This document shows, one piece after another, positions 24,166 through 32,461 of a stretch of 32,461 nt of DNA. The position numbers and the translations under genes are program-made. Numbering within the stretch: the first letter of the stretch is position 1; every line of letters begins with the position of its first letter. The notes beneath the pieces were generated by a model that saw nothing but the letters and a program-made list of their open reading frames with translations, was not told where the DNA came from and ran no database searches. The DNA is from Aquimarina atlantica (GTDB lineage: Bacteria > Bacteroidota > Bacteroidia > Flavobacteriales > Flavobacteriaceae), in contig NZ_AQRA01000019.1 of NCBI RefSeq assembly GCF_000626715.1, positions 1-32,461 of the forward strand, written 5' to 3'.

Positions 24166-24867
24166 ATGTTAAACTATATTATCGTTGATGATGAACCTAT
24201 AGCACATGATATTATAATTTCTCATGCAAAAAATCTATCGAGCTTAAGCTTGGTTGGACAAGCTTATAATGCTTTTGAAGCAATAGAACTTTTGCGATCA
24301 AAGAGCATAGACCTTATTTTTTTAGATATAGAAATGCCACAGTTTAAAGGGCTTGACTTTTTAAAAACACTAAATAATGCTCCCAAAGTAATTGTAACTA
24401 CAGCTTATGAAGAATATGCACTTAAAGGATATGAATTAAATATTGTTGATTATCTTTTAAAACCATTTAGTTTTGAAAGGTTTATGAAAGCCGTAAATAA
24501 AGTTGCTATCGACAAAACTTCTGAACAAAATAACTTTTCTGAAAATGCTAAAACATTAGAATCAATATTTGTAAAAGAAAATAATACAACGCATCATATA
24601 AAAGTTGAAACTATTAGCGTTTTAGAAAGTATTGGAAATTATGTCAAAATTTATTCAAAGGATAGGACGATAATTACTCACCAAACACTTCTGTATTTTG
24701 AACAAAAATTATCCGAAATAAATTTTATAAGAGTTCATAAATCCTTTATCATAAATTTGAAACATGTTTACGTAATTGAAGGAAATCATGTTTTAATAGA
24801 AAATCGCAAAATACCTATAGGGAGAACGTATAAAATGAATCTTTCAAAAAGGATTCATATCGATTAA
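24166..24867 (+). CDS. LytTR-family response regulator
   Basis: A 233-residue DNA-binding regulator. The receiver domain (1-120) has the acidic pair Asp8/Asp9, phospho-acceptor Asp54 in LIFLDIEMP and Lys in YLLKPF. The LytTR domain (about 130-233) carries ILVHxx-type strands, here VLESIGNYVKIYSKDRTIIT and FIRVHKSFIINLKHV. It pairs with the upstream kinase (1-base gap). Expected targets are the repeats at 23220-23341. Confidence 0.92.
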   Translation: MLNYIIVDDEPIAHDIIISHAKNLSSLSLVGQAYNAFEAIELLRSKSIDLIFLDIEMPQFKGLDFLKTLNNAPKVIVTTAYEEYALKGYELNIVDYLLKPFSFERFMKAVNKVAIDKTSEQNNFSENAKTLESIFVKENNTTHHIKVETISVLESIGNYVKIYSKDRTIITHQTLLYFEQKLSEINFIRVHKSFIINLKHVYVIEGNHVLIENRKIPIGRTYKMNLSKRIHID

Positions 24868-24911
24868 CCATTCTATTTATCATTTGTGGTTTTTAGAATT
24901 TTTTTTTGCTG

Positions 24912-24928
24912 TGCGGGCAGAGAGACTC
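24912..24928. repeat. Partial copy of the tRNA-Leu 3' end
   Basis: Seventeen bases match the tRNA-Leu 3' end at 25030-25046 with one mismatch (TGCGGGC then A instead of G, then GAGAGACTC). The copy diverges after the T-arm start. It has the form of an attachment-site duplication left by an integrating element, or of a tRNA relic. It is followed by a CTTCGACCAGGCTCAGGAT-type sequence, common between genes in this group. Confidence 0.45.
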
Positions 24929-24989
24929 CCTTCGACCAGGCTCAGGATAAACTTCTCGTCTCTTGCAAGTAGCTTAGGCTTTTAGGCAT

Positions 24990-25020
24990 AAAAAAAGCCT
25001 CTCATTTCTGAGAAGCTTTT
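24990..25020 (-). terminator. Terminator of tRNA-Leu, possibly bidirectional
   Basis: On the minus strand, stem AAAAGCTTCTCA pairs with TGAGAGGCTTTT (arms 25009-25020 and 24993-25004, one G-U) and runs into seven T residues. It begins 6 bases after the tRNA CCA end. On the plus strand a T-rich stretch also follows, so it may stop LytTR transcripts too. Confidence 0.75.
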
Positions 25021-25026
25021 ATTTTT

Positions 25027-25111
25027 TGGTGCGGGCGGAGAGACTCGAACTCTCACACCTCGCGGCACTAGATCCTAAGTCTAGCGTGTCTACCAATTCC
25101 ACCACGCCCGC
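25027..25111 (-). tRNA. tRNA-Leu (anticodon UAG)
   Basis: The minus strand folds as a class II tRNA. The acceptor GCGGGCG (25111-25105) pairs with CGCCCGC, the D-arm is GTGG...CAC, and the anticodon arm is CTAGA/TCTAG with loop CTTAGGA, giving anticodon TAG. A long variable arm of about 13 bases follows, then T-arm GAGAG-TTCGAGT-CTCTC. The 3' CCA is encoded (25027-25029). It reads CUA Leu codons. Confidence 0.92.
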
Positions 25112-25282
25112 ATTATAACTTTTACAACACTTAGGACTTTCTGTAAAAGCGAGTGCAAATATACATATTCCTTATAAATCTCAAAGAACTTAAATTATTT
25201 TTTTTGAAGAATATGAAAAGTAATAACTAACAATTTAAGAAATCAGGATGTTTTCTTTACAATCTCCTCACTTTTTTAACCC

Positions 25283-25972
25283 CTACAAATCTAATTTTAG
25301 GTGATCAATCAATGTTTTTGATCCTTCAGTATTCATGGTTTTTAATTCTTCGATCATTCTCAGTTTAGTTACTTTAGAATATTGATGAGGTTGATTTTCT
25401 GCCACAAAATCATAACCAACTTCAGCAAATAATTGATCCGACCATTTATTACGAATGCAATCAATAATTAGATGAATACGATCGGTTGTACCATTGTTTT
25501 CTACACGATGTGGTAGATTAAAATTTCCATACCAGCATTCGCCAACGGTCATAGTTACTTCTTGATGATCTATATAAAAATGAACATCCCGATTTGTAGT
25601 GATCGGAATATGAACTCTAAAACTTCTATCTTCATATCCTAAATTATGATCTGTATGCTCTTTTATTTTACTGTTGGGCGAAAGGTTGAGTAAACGAATA
25701 GATTCTTTTTCACACTCAAAAAGCGCAGTTATTTCCTTAAAATAAGGGCAGTGATCCAATAGAGGAGTATTTTTGTAATTATGAGCACCAGAGGAGTGAG
25801 CATAAATTTGATTCATATCTCCATTAAGAGATCTAAGCGCAATAGATTTCCAATTACCAGAATAATCATTGGTATTAAAATGAGAAGTAAAAGAATAGGA
25901 CTGACAATGTTTTAAGTCTTTCAGAAGGCGATTTTCAGAAAATAAAAAAGGAAGTTTCAAAAATGCATTCAT
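25283..25972 (-). CDS. Aspartyl/asparaginyl beta-hydroxylase-like protein
   Basis: A 229-residue non-heme iron, 2-oxoglutarate-dependent dioxygenase of the Asp/Asn hydroxylase family. The double-stranded beta-helix core holds His106-x-Asp108 (HTDHNLGYEDRSFRVHIPI), His155 (NFNLPHRVENNG) and Arg165 (TDRIHLIID). These form the iron triad and the oxoglutarate anchor. The C-terminal 60 residues are helical. Bacterial substrates are mostly unknown and may be peptides or a carrier-bound amino acid. It is divergent from the M20 dipeptidase with a 78-base gap. Confidence 0.85.
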   Translation of the reverse strand: MNAFLKLPFLFSENRLLKDLKHCQSYSFTSHFNTNDYSGNWKSIALRSLNGDMNQIYAHSSGAHNYKNTPLLDHCPYFKEITALFECEKESIRLLNLSPNSKIKEHTDHNLGYEDRSFRVHIPITTNRDVHFYIDHQEVTMTVGECWYGNFNLPHRVENNGTTDRIHLIIDCIRNKWSDQLFAEVGYDFVAENQPHQYSKVTKLRMIEELKTMNTEGSKTLIDHLKLDL

Positions 25973-26050
25973 ATTAGTAGATATACTTAAATAGACAACA
26001 ACTAATTTACTTCATTTTTACTACTTTTAGGCGAAAATAAACTCAGATTC

Positions 26051-27439
26051 ATGCAAAACATACAATCTTACGTTCAAGAACATAAAGATCGATTTATAAA
26101 TGAGCTTTTCGAGCTACTTAAAATTCCGTCTGTTAGTGCAGATACAGCATATAAAGATGATGTAATTAAAACAGCATCAGAAATTAGCAAAAGCCTTAAA
26201 GATGCAGGATGTGATGCCGTAGAAATATGCGAAACTCCGGGGTATCCGATAGTATATGGAGAAAAAATTATAGATAAAAACCTTCCGACAGTATTGGTTT
26301 ATGGGCACTATGATGTACAACCAGCAGATCCGATAGATTTATGGGATAGCCCTCCTTTCGAACCTGTAATTAAAAAAACAGATATCCACCCCGAAGGAGC
26401 CATTTTTGCGAGAGGATCTTGTGATGATAAAGGGCAGATGTACATGCATGTAAAGGCATTAGAAATTATGACCAAAACGAACCAGTTGCCGTGTAATGTA
26501 AAATTTATGATCGAAGGAGAAGAAGAGGTAGGAAGCAAAAGTTTGAGTTGGTTTGTAGAACGTAATCAGGATAAATTAGCTAATGATGTAATCTTAATTA
26601 GTGATACAGGAATGATAGCCAAAGATGTTCCTTCTATTACTACCGGGTTAAGAGGGTTAAGTTATGTCGAAGTCGAAGTAACAGGACCTAATAGAGATTT
26701 ACATAGTGGTTTATATGGTGGTGCAGTAGCAAATCCAATCAATATATTAACCAAAATGATTGCTTCTTTGCACGATGAAAATAATCATATCACCATTCCT
26801 GGGTTTTATGATAAAGTCGAAAATCTTTCTACAGAAGAAAGAGCCGAAATGGCAAAAGCACCTTTTTCTCTTGATGCCTATAAAAAATCACTAGATATCG
26901 GTGCAGTGTATGGAGAAGAAGGATATACAACCAACGAGCGTAATTCTATTCGACCCACATTAGATGTAAACGGAATCTGGGGTGGTTATACAGGAGAAGG
27001 AGCAAAGACAGTAATTGCCAGTAAAGCCTATGCCAAAATTTCTATGCGTTTGGTTCCAAATCAAGATTGGGAAGAAATTACAGAATTGTTCAAAAATCAT
27101 TTTGAAAACATAGCACCAGAAGCAGTAACAGTAAAAGTGACTCCGCATCATGGCGGGCAGGGGTATGTGACTCCAATAGATAACACAGGATATAAAGCAG
27201 CTAGTAAGGCATACCAGGACACCTTTGGTAAAACACCAATACCACAACGTAGCGGGGGTAGTATTCCTATTGTTTCTTTATTCGAAAAAGAATTAAAAAG
27301 TAAAACCATCCTAATGGGATTTGGTTTAGATAGCGATGCAATACATTCTCCTAACGAACATTTTGGAGTATGGAACTACTTAAAAGGAATAGAAACAATT
27401 CCTTATTTCTATAAATATTTTACCGAATTAAGTAAGTAA
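26051..27439 (+). CDS. M20 family dipeptidase
   Basis: A 462-residue cytosolic metallopeptidase. Metal ligands and catalytic acids are visible: His86 in GHYDVQP, Asp125 in SCDDKGQ, the acid cluster EGEEEVGS (about 155-162) and Asp in LISDTGM. The dimerisation/lid domain starts near 210 (EVTGPNRDLHSGLYGGAVANP). The C-terminal HSPNEHFG carries the last ligand. The motifs match M20 dipeptidases of the CNDP/PepV-like group, which hydrolyse short peptides. Length and start are normal for the family. Confidence 0.93.
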   Translation: MQNIQSYVQEHKDRFINELFELLKIPSVSADTAYKDDVIKTASEISKSLKDAGCDAVEICETPGYPIVYGEKIIDKNLPTVLVYGHYDVQPADPIDLWDSPPFEPVIKKTDIHPEGAIFARGSCDDKGQMYMHVKALEIMTKTNQLPCNVKFMIEGEEEVGSKSLSWFVERNQDKLANDVILISDTGMIAKDVPSITTGLRGLSYVEVEVTGPNRDLHSGLYGGAVANPINILTKMIASLHDENNHITIPGFYDKVENLSTEERAEMAKAPFSLDAYKKSLDIGAVYGEEGYTTNERNSIRPTLDVNGIWGGYTGEGAKTVIASKAYAKISMRLVPNQDWEEITELFKNHFENIAPEAVTVKVTPHHGGQGYVTPIDNTGYKAASKAYQDTFGKTPIPQRSGGSIPIVSLFEKELKSKTILMGFGLDSDAIHSPNEHFGVWNYLKGIETIPYFYKYFTELSK

Positions 27440-27465
27440 AGTTTCTATATATCTTAAAATAATAA

Positions 27466-27518
27466 TGGCGTTACCCTGATTTTTTGATCAGGGTCGGGCT
27501 ATTCGTTATATCTTTTTT
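27466..27518. repeat. GGCGTTACCC...GGTCGGGCTATTCG intergenic element
   Basis: A hairpin ACCCTGAT/ATCAGGGT (27473-27480 and 27487-27494) is embedded in GGCGTTACCC and GGTCGGGCTATTCGTTATATC. Elements of this form recur between genes in many Bacteroidetes, by general familiarity. There is no T-run directly after the stem, so it is not a simple terminator. Its function is unknown. Confidence 0.5.
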
Positions 27519-27863
27519 GTTATCAATCGAGTGTTTTTTTTAGAAATTTAAGAATAACAAAAAAGGATGTCACTACTATCCCTAACGCACAAAACAACTT
27601 CATTAAAATCAACATATAGATAGAATAAATCTTTTAGGTTTTATCTGTTAATTCTATATAATGAGTGAAACAACCTACATGAAAATTGAGGTGTATACTT
27701 CTTATCGAAAATGCAAAATATATTGCTTTTTTGCCTTTTTTTAATTGTATTTTTATAAGAGTAAAATTACCCCCTGATTTCTATTTCTTCAAAGTTTTAC
27801 AGTAAGCATTATTGGCATTAATGTGCATTTAAAAATCAGTTTTTAATAGTAATAAACATTCCG
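27519..27863. other. Long leader region before the curlin-repeat gene
   Basis: About 345 bases with no gene. It is AT-rich, as expected for a regulated promoter or a long leader. I could not identify a convincing TANNTTTG -7 box or an operator. Confidence 0.4.
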
Positions 27864-29582
27864 ATGAAAAAAACAGTATTAGGTTTTTCGACTTTATTAA
27901 GCGTGGCATTCACTTTTGCCCAGACTAATGTTACAGATATCAATCAAACCGGAAAAGGAAATGAGATAGAGGTTTCTCAAAAAGGAGTAAACAACGTATT
28001 AAGTATTGCTGAGGAAGGCAATTTTAACAAAGCAAAAGTAGAACAGGGAACACAAGATTCTTCAAAAGGAAATGGTATGATTAGCCAAATTCAAACTGGA
28101 GATCAAAACAATGTATATGTTATGCAGCTGGGAGATTTCAATGTAGTACACCAAAATCAATTAGGAAACTCGAATTATGCAGAAGCAATTCAGGATTCAT
28201 ATGTTTTAGAAAGCAAAATACAGCAAACACAGATAGGTAATCATAACATAGCAGTAGCATTTCAGGGAGTTTCTATAGATTTTGTATTTGCCGAAAATTT
28301 TAAGAACAGTATTGTACAATCACAGAGAGGAAATTTTAATATAGCACAAGCTAATCAATCTGATACCGAAAATAATATAAGAATCATTATACAAGATCAG
28401 GAAGGAGAATTTAATCAGGCCACTGCAAATCAAAATTTCTTTTTAGGACATAAATATAGTATCGAACAGCGGCAATCTGGAGAATATAATAGTGCAGTAG
28501 CAACCCAAGATGAAGGAAATTTTAGCCAAAATAATATTGTTCAGGATCAAAAAGGATCAGGAAATACTTTGGATGCTAACCAATCATCACAACCGCATGG
28601 TTTAGGAGATAATTCGATTAATCAATCACAAAACGGGAATTACAATAATGCTACTGCAATCCAGAATAATGGATATTCTATTACACAAAATCAGATTGGA
28701 GATTTTAATCAAGCTTATGCCCAACAGGAACCACAAGAATTTTCTATAATTGATCAATATCAGGAAGGCATAAGAAATATAGCTTATGCTTCTAAAGATA
28801 AAATAGATCAGTTTGGGACACGTCCTTCTTTTATTTCGCAAAACCAGATAGGAGAAGATAATCATGTTTCTGCTACTATAGGAGGTAGAGGTTTTGTGAC
28901 CCAAAAGCAAGAAGGAGTAAGAAATGATGCTTCTTCAATACATATATATGGCTATAACATTAGGGCTAATCAAAAACAAACTGGAGAGGACAATAAAGTG
29001 GTTGTAAATAGCTCATTTAGTTCTTCTTCTCAAGAGTTTGAAGTCTTACTGCAACAAGATCAAGTAGGAAACTATAATGAAGCTACAGCTATACTACAAA
29101 ATGGAATTGATACTAAGATCACACAAACCCAGGAAGGAGAAAGGAATGCAGTAGTAGCCCAGAGTAATGGGATTGGAAATGAAATATGGAGTATACAAAA
29201 AGGAGGATTTAATGTTATTGAACAAACTCAGGATAATATAGGTTCTAGAGCTATTGCAGCTCAGTACGGTAATAGTAATTCAATTCTTCAAACTCAATCC
29301 AAAGGAGGTGTTAATATTATGGAAGCTACACAAAACAATATGCAATTTAGTGGAGAAGAGAATCTTTTATCTCAGTTACAACACGGAAATACGAATATGA
29401 TGGTTTCTGCTCAAGATGGATCATTTAACACTACATATGCGACTCAGATCGGAGATTCTAATAGCTTTAATACAAAACAAATTGGTAATGCTAATAGTTT
29501 AACAGCTTCTCAAGAAGGCACTTCGTTATCGGTAACGATAATTCAAGAAGGAAATGGTAATAGTTCGGTTATTTCTCAATGA
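27864..29582 (+). CDS. Curlin-repeat amyloid-like secreted protein
   Basis: A 572-residue secreted protein. After a signal peptide (KTVLGFSTLLSVAFTFAQ) the whole chain is built of curlin-associated repeats with the core Q-x-G-x-x-N. More than 25 copies are countable, for example SQKGVNNVLSI, NQLGNSNYAEAIQ and TQIGDSNSFNTKQ. This is the strand-turn-strand pattern of CsgA/CsgB functional amyloids, but about four times the length of E. coli CsgA and with irregular repeat spacing. No csgE/F/G-like gene is next to it in this window, so export must use genes elsewhere. It ends in the repeat pattern with no separate C-terminal domain. It is likely a surface fibre or biofilm component. Confidence 0.85.
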   Translation: MKKTVLGFSTLLSVAFTFAQTNVTDINQTGKGNEIEVSQKGVNNVLSIAEEGNFNKAKVEQGTQDSSKGNGMISQIQTGDQNNVYVMQLGDFNVVHQNQLGNSNYAEAIQDSYVLESKIQQTQIGNHNIAVAFQGVSIDFVFAENFKNSIVQSQRGNFNIAQANQSDTENNIRIIIQDQEGEFNQATANQNFFLGHKYSIEQRQSGEYNSAVATQDEGNFSQNNIVQDQKGSGNTLDANQSSQPHGLGDNSINQSQNGNYNNATAIQNNGYSITQNQIGDFNQAYAQQEPQEFSIIDQYQEGIRNIAYASKDKIDQFGTRPSFISQNQIGEDNHVSATIGGRGFVTQKQEGVRNDASSIHIYGYNIRANQKQTGEDNKVVVNSSFSSSSQEFEVLLQQDQVGNYNEATAILQNGIDTKITQTQEGERNAVVAQSNGIGNEIWSIQKGGFNVIEQTQDNIGSRAIAAQYGNSNSILQTQSKGGVNIMEATQNNMQFSGEENLLSQLQHGNTNMMVSAQDGSFNTTYATQIGDSNSFNTKQIGNANSLTASQEGTSLSVTIIQEGNGNSSVISQ

Positions 29583-29636
29583 TTTATTACAAATTTGATT
29601 CAGTTTATCAATAATTAATAGGTTAATAAAACAAGC

Positions 29637-29660
29637 AAGCACCCTTAGTATAGGGTGCTT
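29637..29660 (+). terminator. Terminator of the curlin-repeat gene
   Basis: Stem AAGCACCCT (29637-29645) with AGGGTGCTT (29652-29660), a 6-base loop, followed by an AT-rich tail with T-runs. It lies 55 bases after the stop. Confidence 0.7.
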
Positions 29661-29847
29661 ATTTATATTCTTTTGTTTGTTAAAAATCAACAGTAATTAT
29701 GCTTTAACCTTATGGTTTTGATAGTATAAATGTTAAAATGATGTGAAACAGGTAACATAGTACAGTGTTTGGTTATAATAGTATAACTCTAAATGCTTCA
29801 ATAGTTTTAATTTTCGTTATTAACTATAACACAAAATCAATACGATT

Positions 29848-32461
29848 ATGAAAACTAAAATTATTATTTTAGCAGCTATGCTATTTACCTATGTTTCGTC
29901 GCTTAAGGCGCAGCAACCGGTAGATGCAAAAAGATGTGAGGCTAGTAAGGCCAATGCGCATATTTTTTCGGCAAATCCTAAAGCAAAAGCCGAATATGAA
30001 AACTTCAATAAGTTTACCAAAAATTTTGTTCAGAGTAAGGCTTTTTCTCAAAAAGCAGCAGAAACGTATACTATACCTGTAGTGGTTCATGTATATGGTA
30101 CTACTCAACACGGGAAGACGGTTGATTATGATAAGATAAAAGGAGCTCTTGATGCGTTAAATAAAGATTTTAACGGACTCAATGATGATTTTAATTCAAT
30201 TGATCCCGTTTTTGATGGGCGTAAATCAACACTAAGTATACGATTTGCGTTGGCTAAAATTGATCCTAACGGAGGTAGTACCAATGGAGTAATTATCCAC
30301 CCTGTAGCTTCTGGAATGGGTAATTATAGTAGTCCAGTTGTTGCAGCAGATGCCTGGGATAATTATAAATATATGAATGTATATATTACTGGTGACCTCT
30401 ACGGTGATGGAGTGGCAACAAATTCTGGAGTAGCATGGTATCCGAATACAACAATGTCTGATGCAAATATTGCAAGAGTAGTATATAACGGGCGATACTT
30501 GCATGGGAACACTAATAAAGAGTTTGCATCTGTTTTTACACACGAATTCGGACATTGGCTTAATTTAATACATACTTTTGAAGGTGGATGTGATGACCCT
30601 AATGGAGATTATGTTAGTGATACACCAAAAGAAGATACGGATTCTGGTGATGATGGATGTGTTGTCGGAGCAAGTGATTGTGGGAATTTGATTAACTATG
30701 AAAATTATATGGGATATGATTCTGCAGCAGGTTGTGCAAAAATGTATACTCAAGGGCAAGTAAATAGAATGCTGGCAGCATTAGAACACCCAACAAGAAA
30801 ACCATTATGGCAACCAGCTAACCTGGTGGCTACAGGGGTAAATCTTACCGGTGCCTCACTAATAGTAAATAATAATACTGTAGAAGAATCATTATCTAAT
30901 AATGGAACCTTAGTAGATGATTCTTATGATATAGATATACAAGGTGGTACTTTTTCATTAAGTTCTGGAACATTAACACAAGGAACGCATTTTACATCAA
31001 GCCTTCCTCAAGGATTTTCGGCTAGTATAACGGTAATAAACAATACGAAATTAAGGGTAAAATACAGTGGGACTACTAATAATCATGGATCTGCAGATAA
31101 TGCTTCAGGTACAATCACTCTTAAAAATGCGATTATTTCAGGCGGAACAAGTACATTAAATTCTGATAAAGTAATATTTAACTTCTCATTTTATGATCCT
31201 TTTAAAGTAGTTTATGTAGATAATAGTGATCTTACAGTTGATGCCACTACGGTATGGAAACCATTTACAGATGCTAATATTCCATCCTTGGGCGGAGGAA
31301 CAAATTACGGAGGGTTATTTTACAATGCTTCTGGGCATCCAAGTGGCCAGCCTGCATTGCAATTTGAAACCTATACAGCTGCAATGATTACTGTAGGAAG
31401 TACAAAAAGGGTTGCAAATTTACCAGCAGATACACCAATTAGTACTACTAGTAATTGGGTAGATGGAGGAGCATATCCTGATTTACATGAGATTAGAACA
31501 AATTCATATACCAATTGGGATGGGCAAACTGGGTATGCAGGATTTAGATTTATTAAAAATGCCAAAGAATACCACGGTTGGCTTCGATTTCAGGTAAATG
31601 CTAGTGGAAACTCATATACATTATTAGATTATGCATATAGTACAGAGCCTTATGGTACTATTAAGGCAGGAAGTAAAGAATTGGAACCAATCCCTACCTG
31701 TAATGACGGTATCCAAAATGGAGATGAAACGGGAGTAGATTGTGGTGGATCATGTGAGCCTTGTAGTACGCCGATAACATACTGTGATTCTAACGGAAAA
31801 AGTGTATCAGACGAATATATCGGTAGAGTACAACTAGGAACAATTGATAATACTTCTACTGGTTCTACAGGAGGTTATGCAGATTATACTTCGGTATCTA
31901 CTACATTATCTAAAGGAGCTTCTCATACTATTACTATTACTCCAACCTGGAGATCAACAGTATATTCTGAAGGATATACTGTATGGATAGATTATAACCA
32001 GGATGGAGATTTTGCTGATGCCGATGAGCAGGTATGGAGTAAAGCAGCTTCAAAGGACACTCCTGTAAGTGGTAGTTTTACGATCCCATCTAGTGCCAAA
32101 AACGGAAATACCAGGATGAGAGTATCTATGAAATACAATGGTATCCCAACAGCATGTGAATCTTTTGATTATGGAGAAGTAGAAGATTATACTATTACTG
32201 TAGGAACCGGAGGAGGATCTGATCCTACCTGTACAGATGGTATTCAGAATGGTGATGAGACCGGAGTAGATTGTGGAGGTTCTTGTACTCCTTGTGCTAC
32301 TAATGATGGAGTGGTGTATGTAGATGTAAATGATATTACTGTAAATTCTTCAAGTACCTGGGATTTCTTTAGAATAGAAGTTGGAGACAACAGCGATTAT
32401 GGAGCATGGTACACCAATAATTCAGTACGATTGGTTACTTATAATAAAGATGTAGTATGCG
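29848..32461 (+). CDS. Secreted M43-type metalloprotease (3' end outside window)
   Basis: At least 871 residues, open to the window end. The signal peptide is residues 1-21 (ends SSLKAQ). The pappalysin-like M43 catalytic domain spans about 75-330. Zinc motif HEFGHWLNLIH lies at 232-242 (extended HExxHxxNxxH), with Cys-rich loops and Met-turn NYENYMGY. Beta-rich domains follow (about 330-610). Next come a 24-residue Cys motif (616-639), a GEVED domain (about 645-788, VWIDYNQDGDF ... YGEVEDYTI) and a second copy of the Cys motif (793-816). Such proteins usually end in a type IX secretion sorting domain, which would lie beyond the window. It probably degrades extracellular protein. Confidence 0.87.
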   Translation, partial: MKTKIIILAAMLFTYVSSLKAQQPVDAKRCEASKANAHIFSANPKAKAEYENFNKFTKNFVQSKAFSQKAAETYTIPVVVHVYGTTQHGKTVDYDKIKGALDALNKDFNGLNDDFNSIDPVFDGRKSTLSIRFALAKIDPNGGSTNGVIIHPVASGMGNYSSPVVAADAWDNYKYMNVYITGDLYGDGVATNSGVAWYPNTTMSDANIARVVYNGRYLHGNTNKEFASVFTHEFGHWLNLIHTFEGGCDDPNGDYVSDTPKEDTDSGDDGCVVGASDCGNLINYENYMGYDSAAGCAKMYTQGQVNRMLAALEHPTRKPLWQPANLVATGVNLTGASLIVNNNTVEESLSNNGTLVDDSYDIDIQGGTFSLSSGTLTQGTHFTSSLPQGFSASITVINNTKLRVKYSGTTNNHGSADNASGTITLKNAIISGGTSTLNSDKVIFNFSFYDPFKVVYVDNSDLTVDATTVWKPFTDANIPSLGGGTNYGGLFYNASGHPSGQPALQFETYTAAMITVGSTKRVANLPADTPISTTSNWVDGGAYPDLHEIRTNSYTNWDGQTGYAGFRFIKNAKEYHGWLRFQVNASGNSYTLLDYAYSTEPYGTIKAGSKELEPIPTCNDGIQNGDETGVDCGGSCEPCSTPITYCDSNGKSVSDEYIGRVQLGTIDNTSTGSTGGYADYTSVSTTLSKGASHTITITPTWRSTVYSEGYTVWIDYNQDGDFADADEQVWSKAASKDTPVSGSFTIPSSAKNGNTRMRVSMKYNGIPTACESFDYGEVEDYTITVGTGGGSDPTCTDGIQNGDETGVDCGGSCTPCATNDGVVYVDVNDITVNSSSTWDFFRIEVGDNSDYGAWYTNNSVRLVTYNKDVVC
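31693..31764 (+). repeat. First copy of 72-bp Cys-module repeat in the protease
   Basis: In-frame unit encoding PTCNDGIQNGDETGVDCGG plus SCEPC. It matches 32224-32295 except for two residues. It acts as a disulfide-rich linker between domains. Confidence 0.75.
32224..32295 (+). repeat. Second copy of 72-bp Cys-module repeat in the protease
   Basis: In-frame unit encoding PTCTDGIQNGDETGVDCGG plus SCTPC, placed directly after the GEVED domain. Start-to-start distance to the first copy is 531 bases, exactly 177 codons, the length of one linker plus GEVED module. Confidence 0.75.

Noticed and set aside
24912..24990. Second tRNA gene
   Set aside because: Only the 3' acceptor/T-arm edge matches; no anticodon arm or 5' acceptor strand is present.
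27864..29582. CRISPR array or DNA tandem repeat
   Set aside because: The periodicity is at protein level (Q-x-G-x-x-N) with variable DNA and spacing; there are no identical direct repeats with spacers.

Overview
The window looks like an AT-rich chromosome of a Bacteroidetes bacterium, most likely a marine Flavobacteriaceae of the Aquimarina type. The grounds are TANNTTTG-type -7 boxes, lipoproteins with an acidic surface-export tail after the lipobox Cys (CSSDDDA, CSKDDDA), an ECF sigma/FecR/TonB-receptor set, a LytS/LytTR pair, a curlin-repeat protein and a large M43 metalloprotease with GEVED and Cys-rich modules. The genus is inference; the phylum is well supported.

Layout. 1-1300: end of a possible truncated gene, then about 1.2 kb of non-coding DNA with palindromic intergenic repeats. 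1303-4018: a heme locus, a HmuR-like TonB receptor followed by a HmuY-family lipoprotein, ended by a strong terminator. 4128-8128 (minus): FecI-like sigma factor, FecR-like anti-sigma factor and an STN-containing TonB receptor in one tight operon. 8397-9908 (plus): a surface lipoprotein metallopeptidase and a DUF6438 lipoprotein. 10089-17711 (minus): an apparent five-gene iron operon in the order DUF6607 protein, siderophore receptor, secreted ankyrin protein, DUF2271 protein, PepSY/flavodoxin/FNR membrane reductase. 18251-18598: a small secreted protein. 18723-18868: the broken tail of a PD40 protein. 18875-23188 (minus): AAC(3)-type acetyltransferase, two GNAT enzymes, an alpha/beta hydrolase and a beta-lactamase-fold serine hydrolase. 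These are divergent from a LytS-type kinase and LytTR regulator (23394-24867). 25027-25111: tRNA-Leu(UAG). 25283-27439: an Asp/Asn-hydroxylase-like protein and an M20 dipeptidase. 27864-29582: a 572-residue curlin-repeat protein. 29848 to the window end: an M43 metalloprotease, incomplete.

The strongest common theme is iron. The heme locus and the five-gene reductase operon lie about 16 kb apart on opposite strands, yet each has two copies of the same 23-bp palindrome bracketing its -7 box. This suggests one metal-responsive repressor controls both. The second theme is a likely acquired cassette (18875-24867). It sits between a truncated PD40 gene and a tRNA-Leu with a partial duplicate of its 3' end beside it, and it combines small-molecule-modifying enzymes with its own two-component system.
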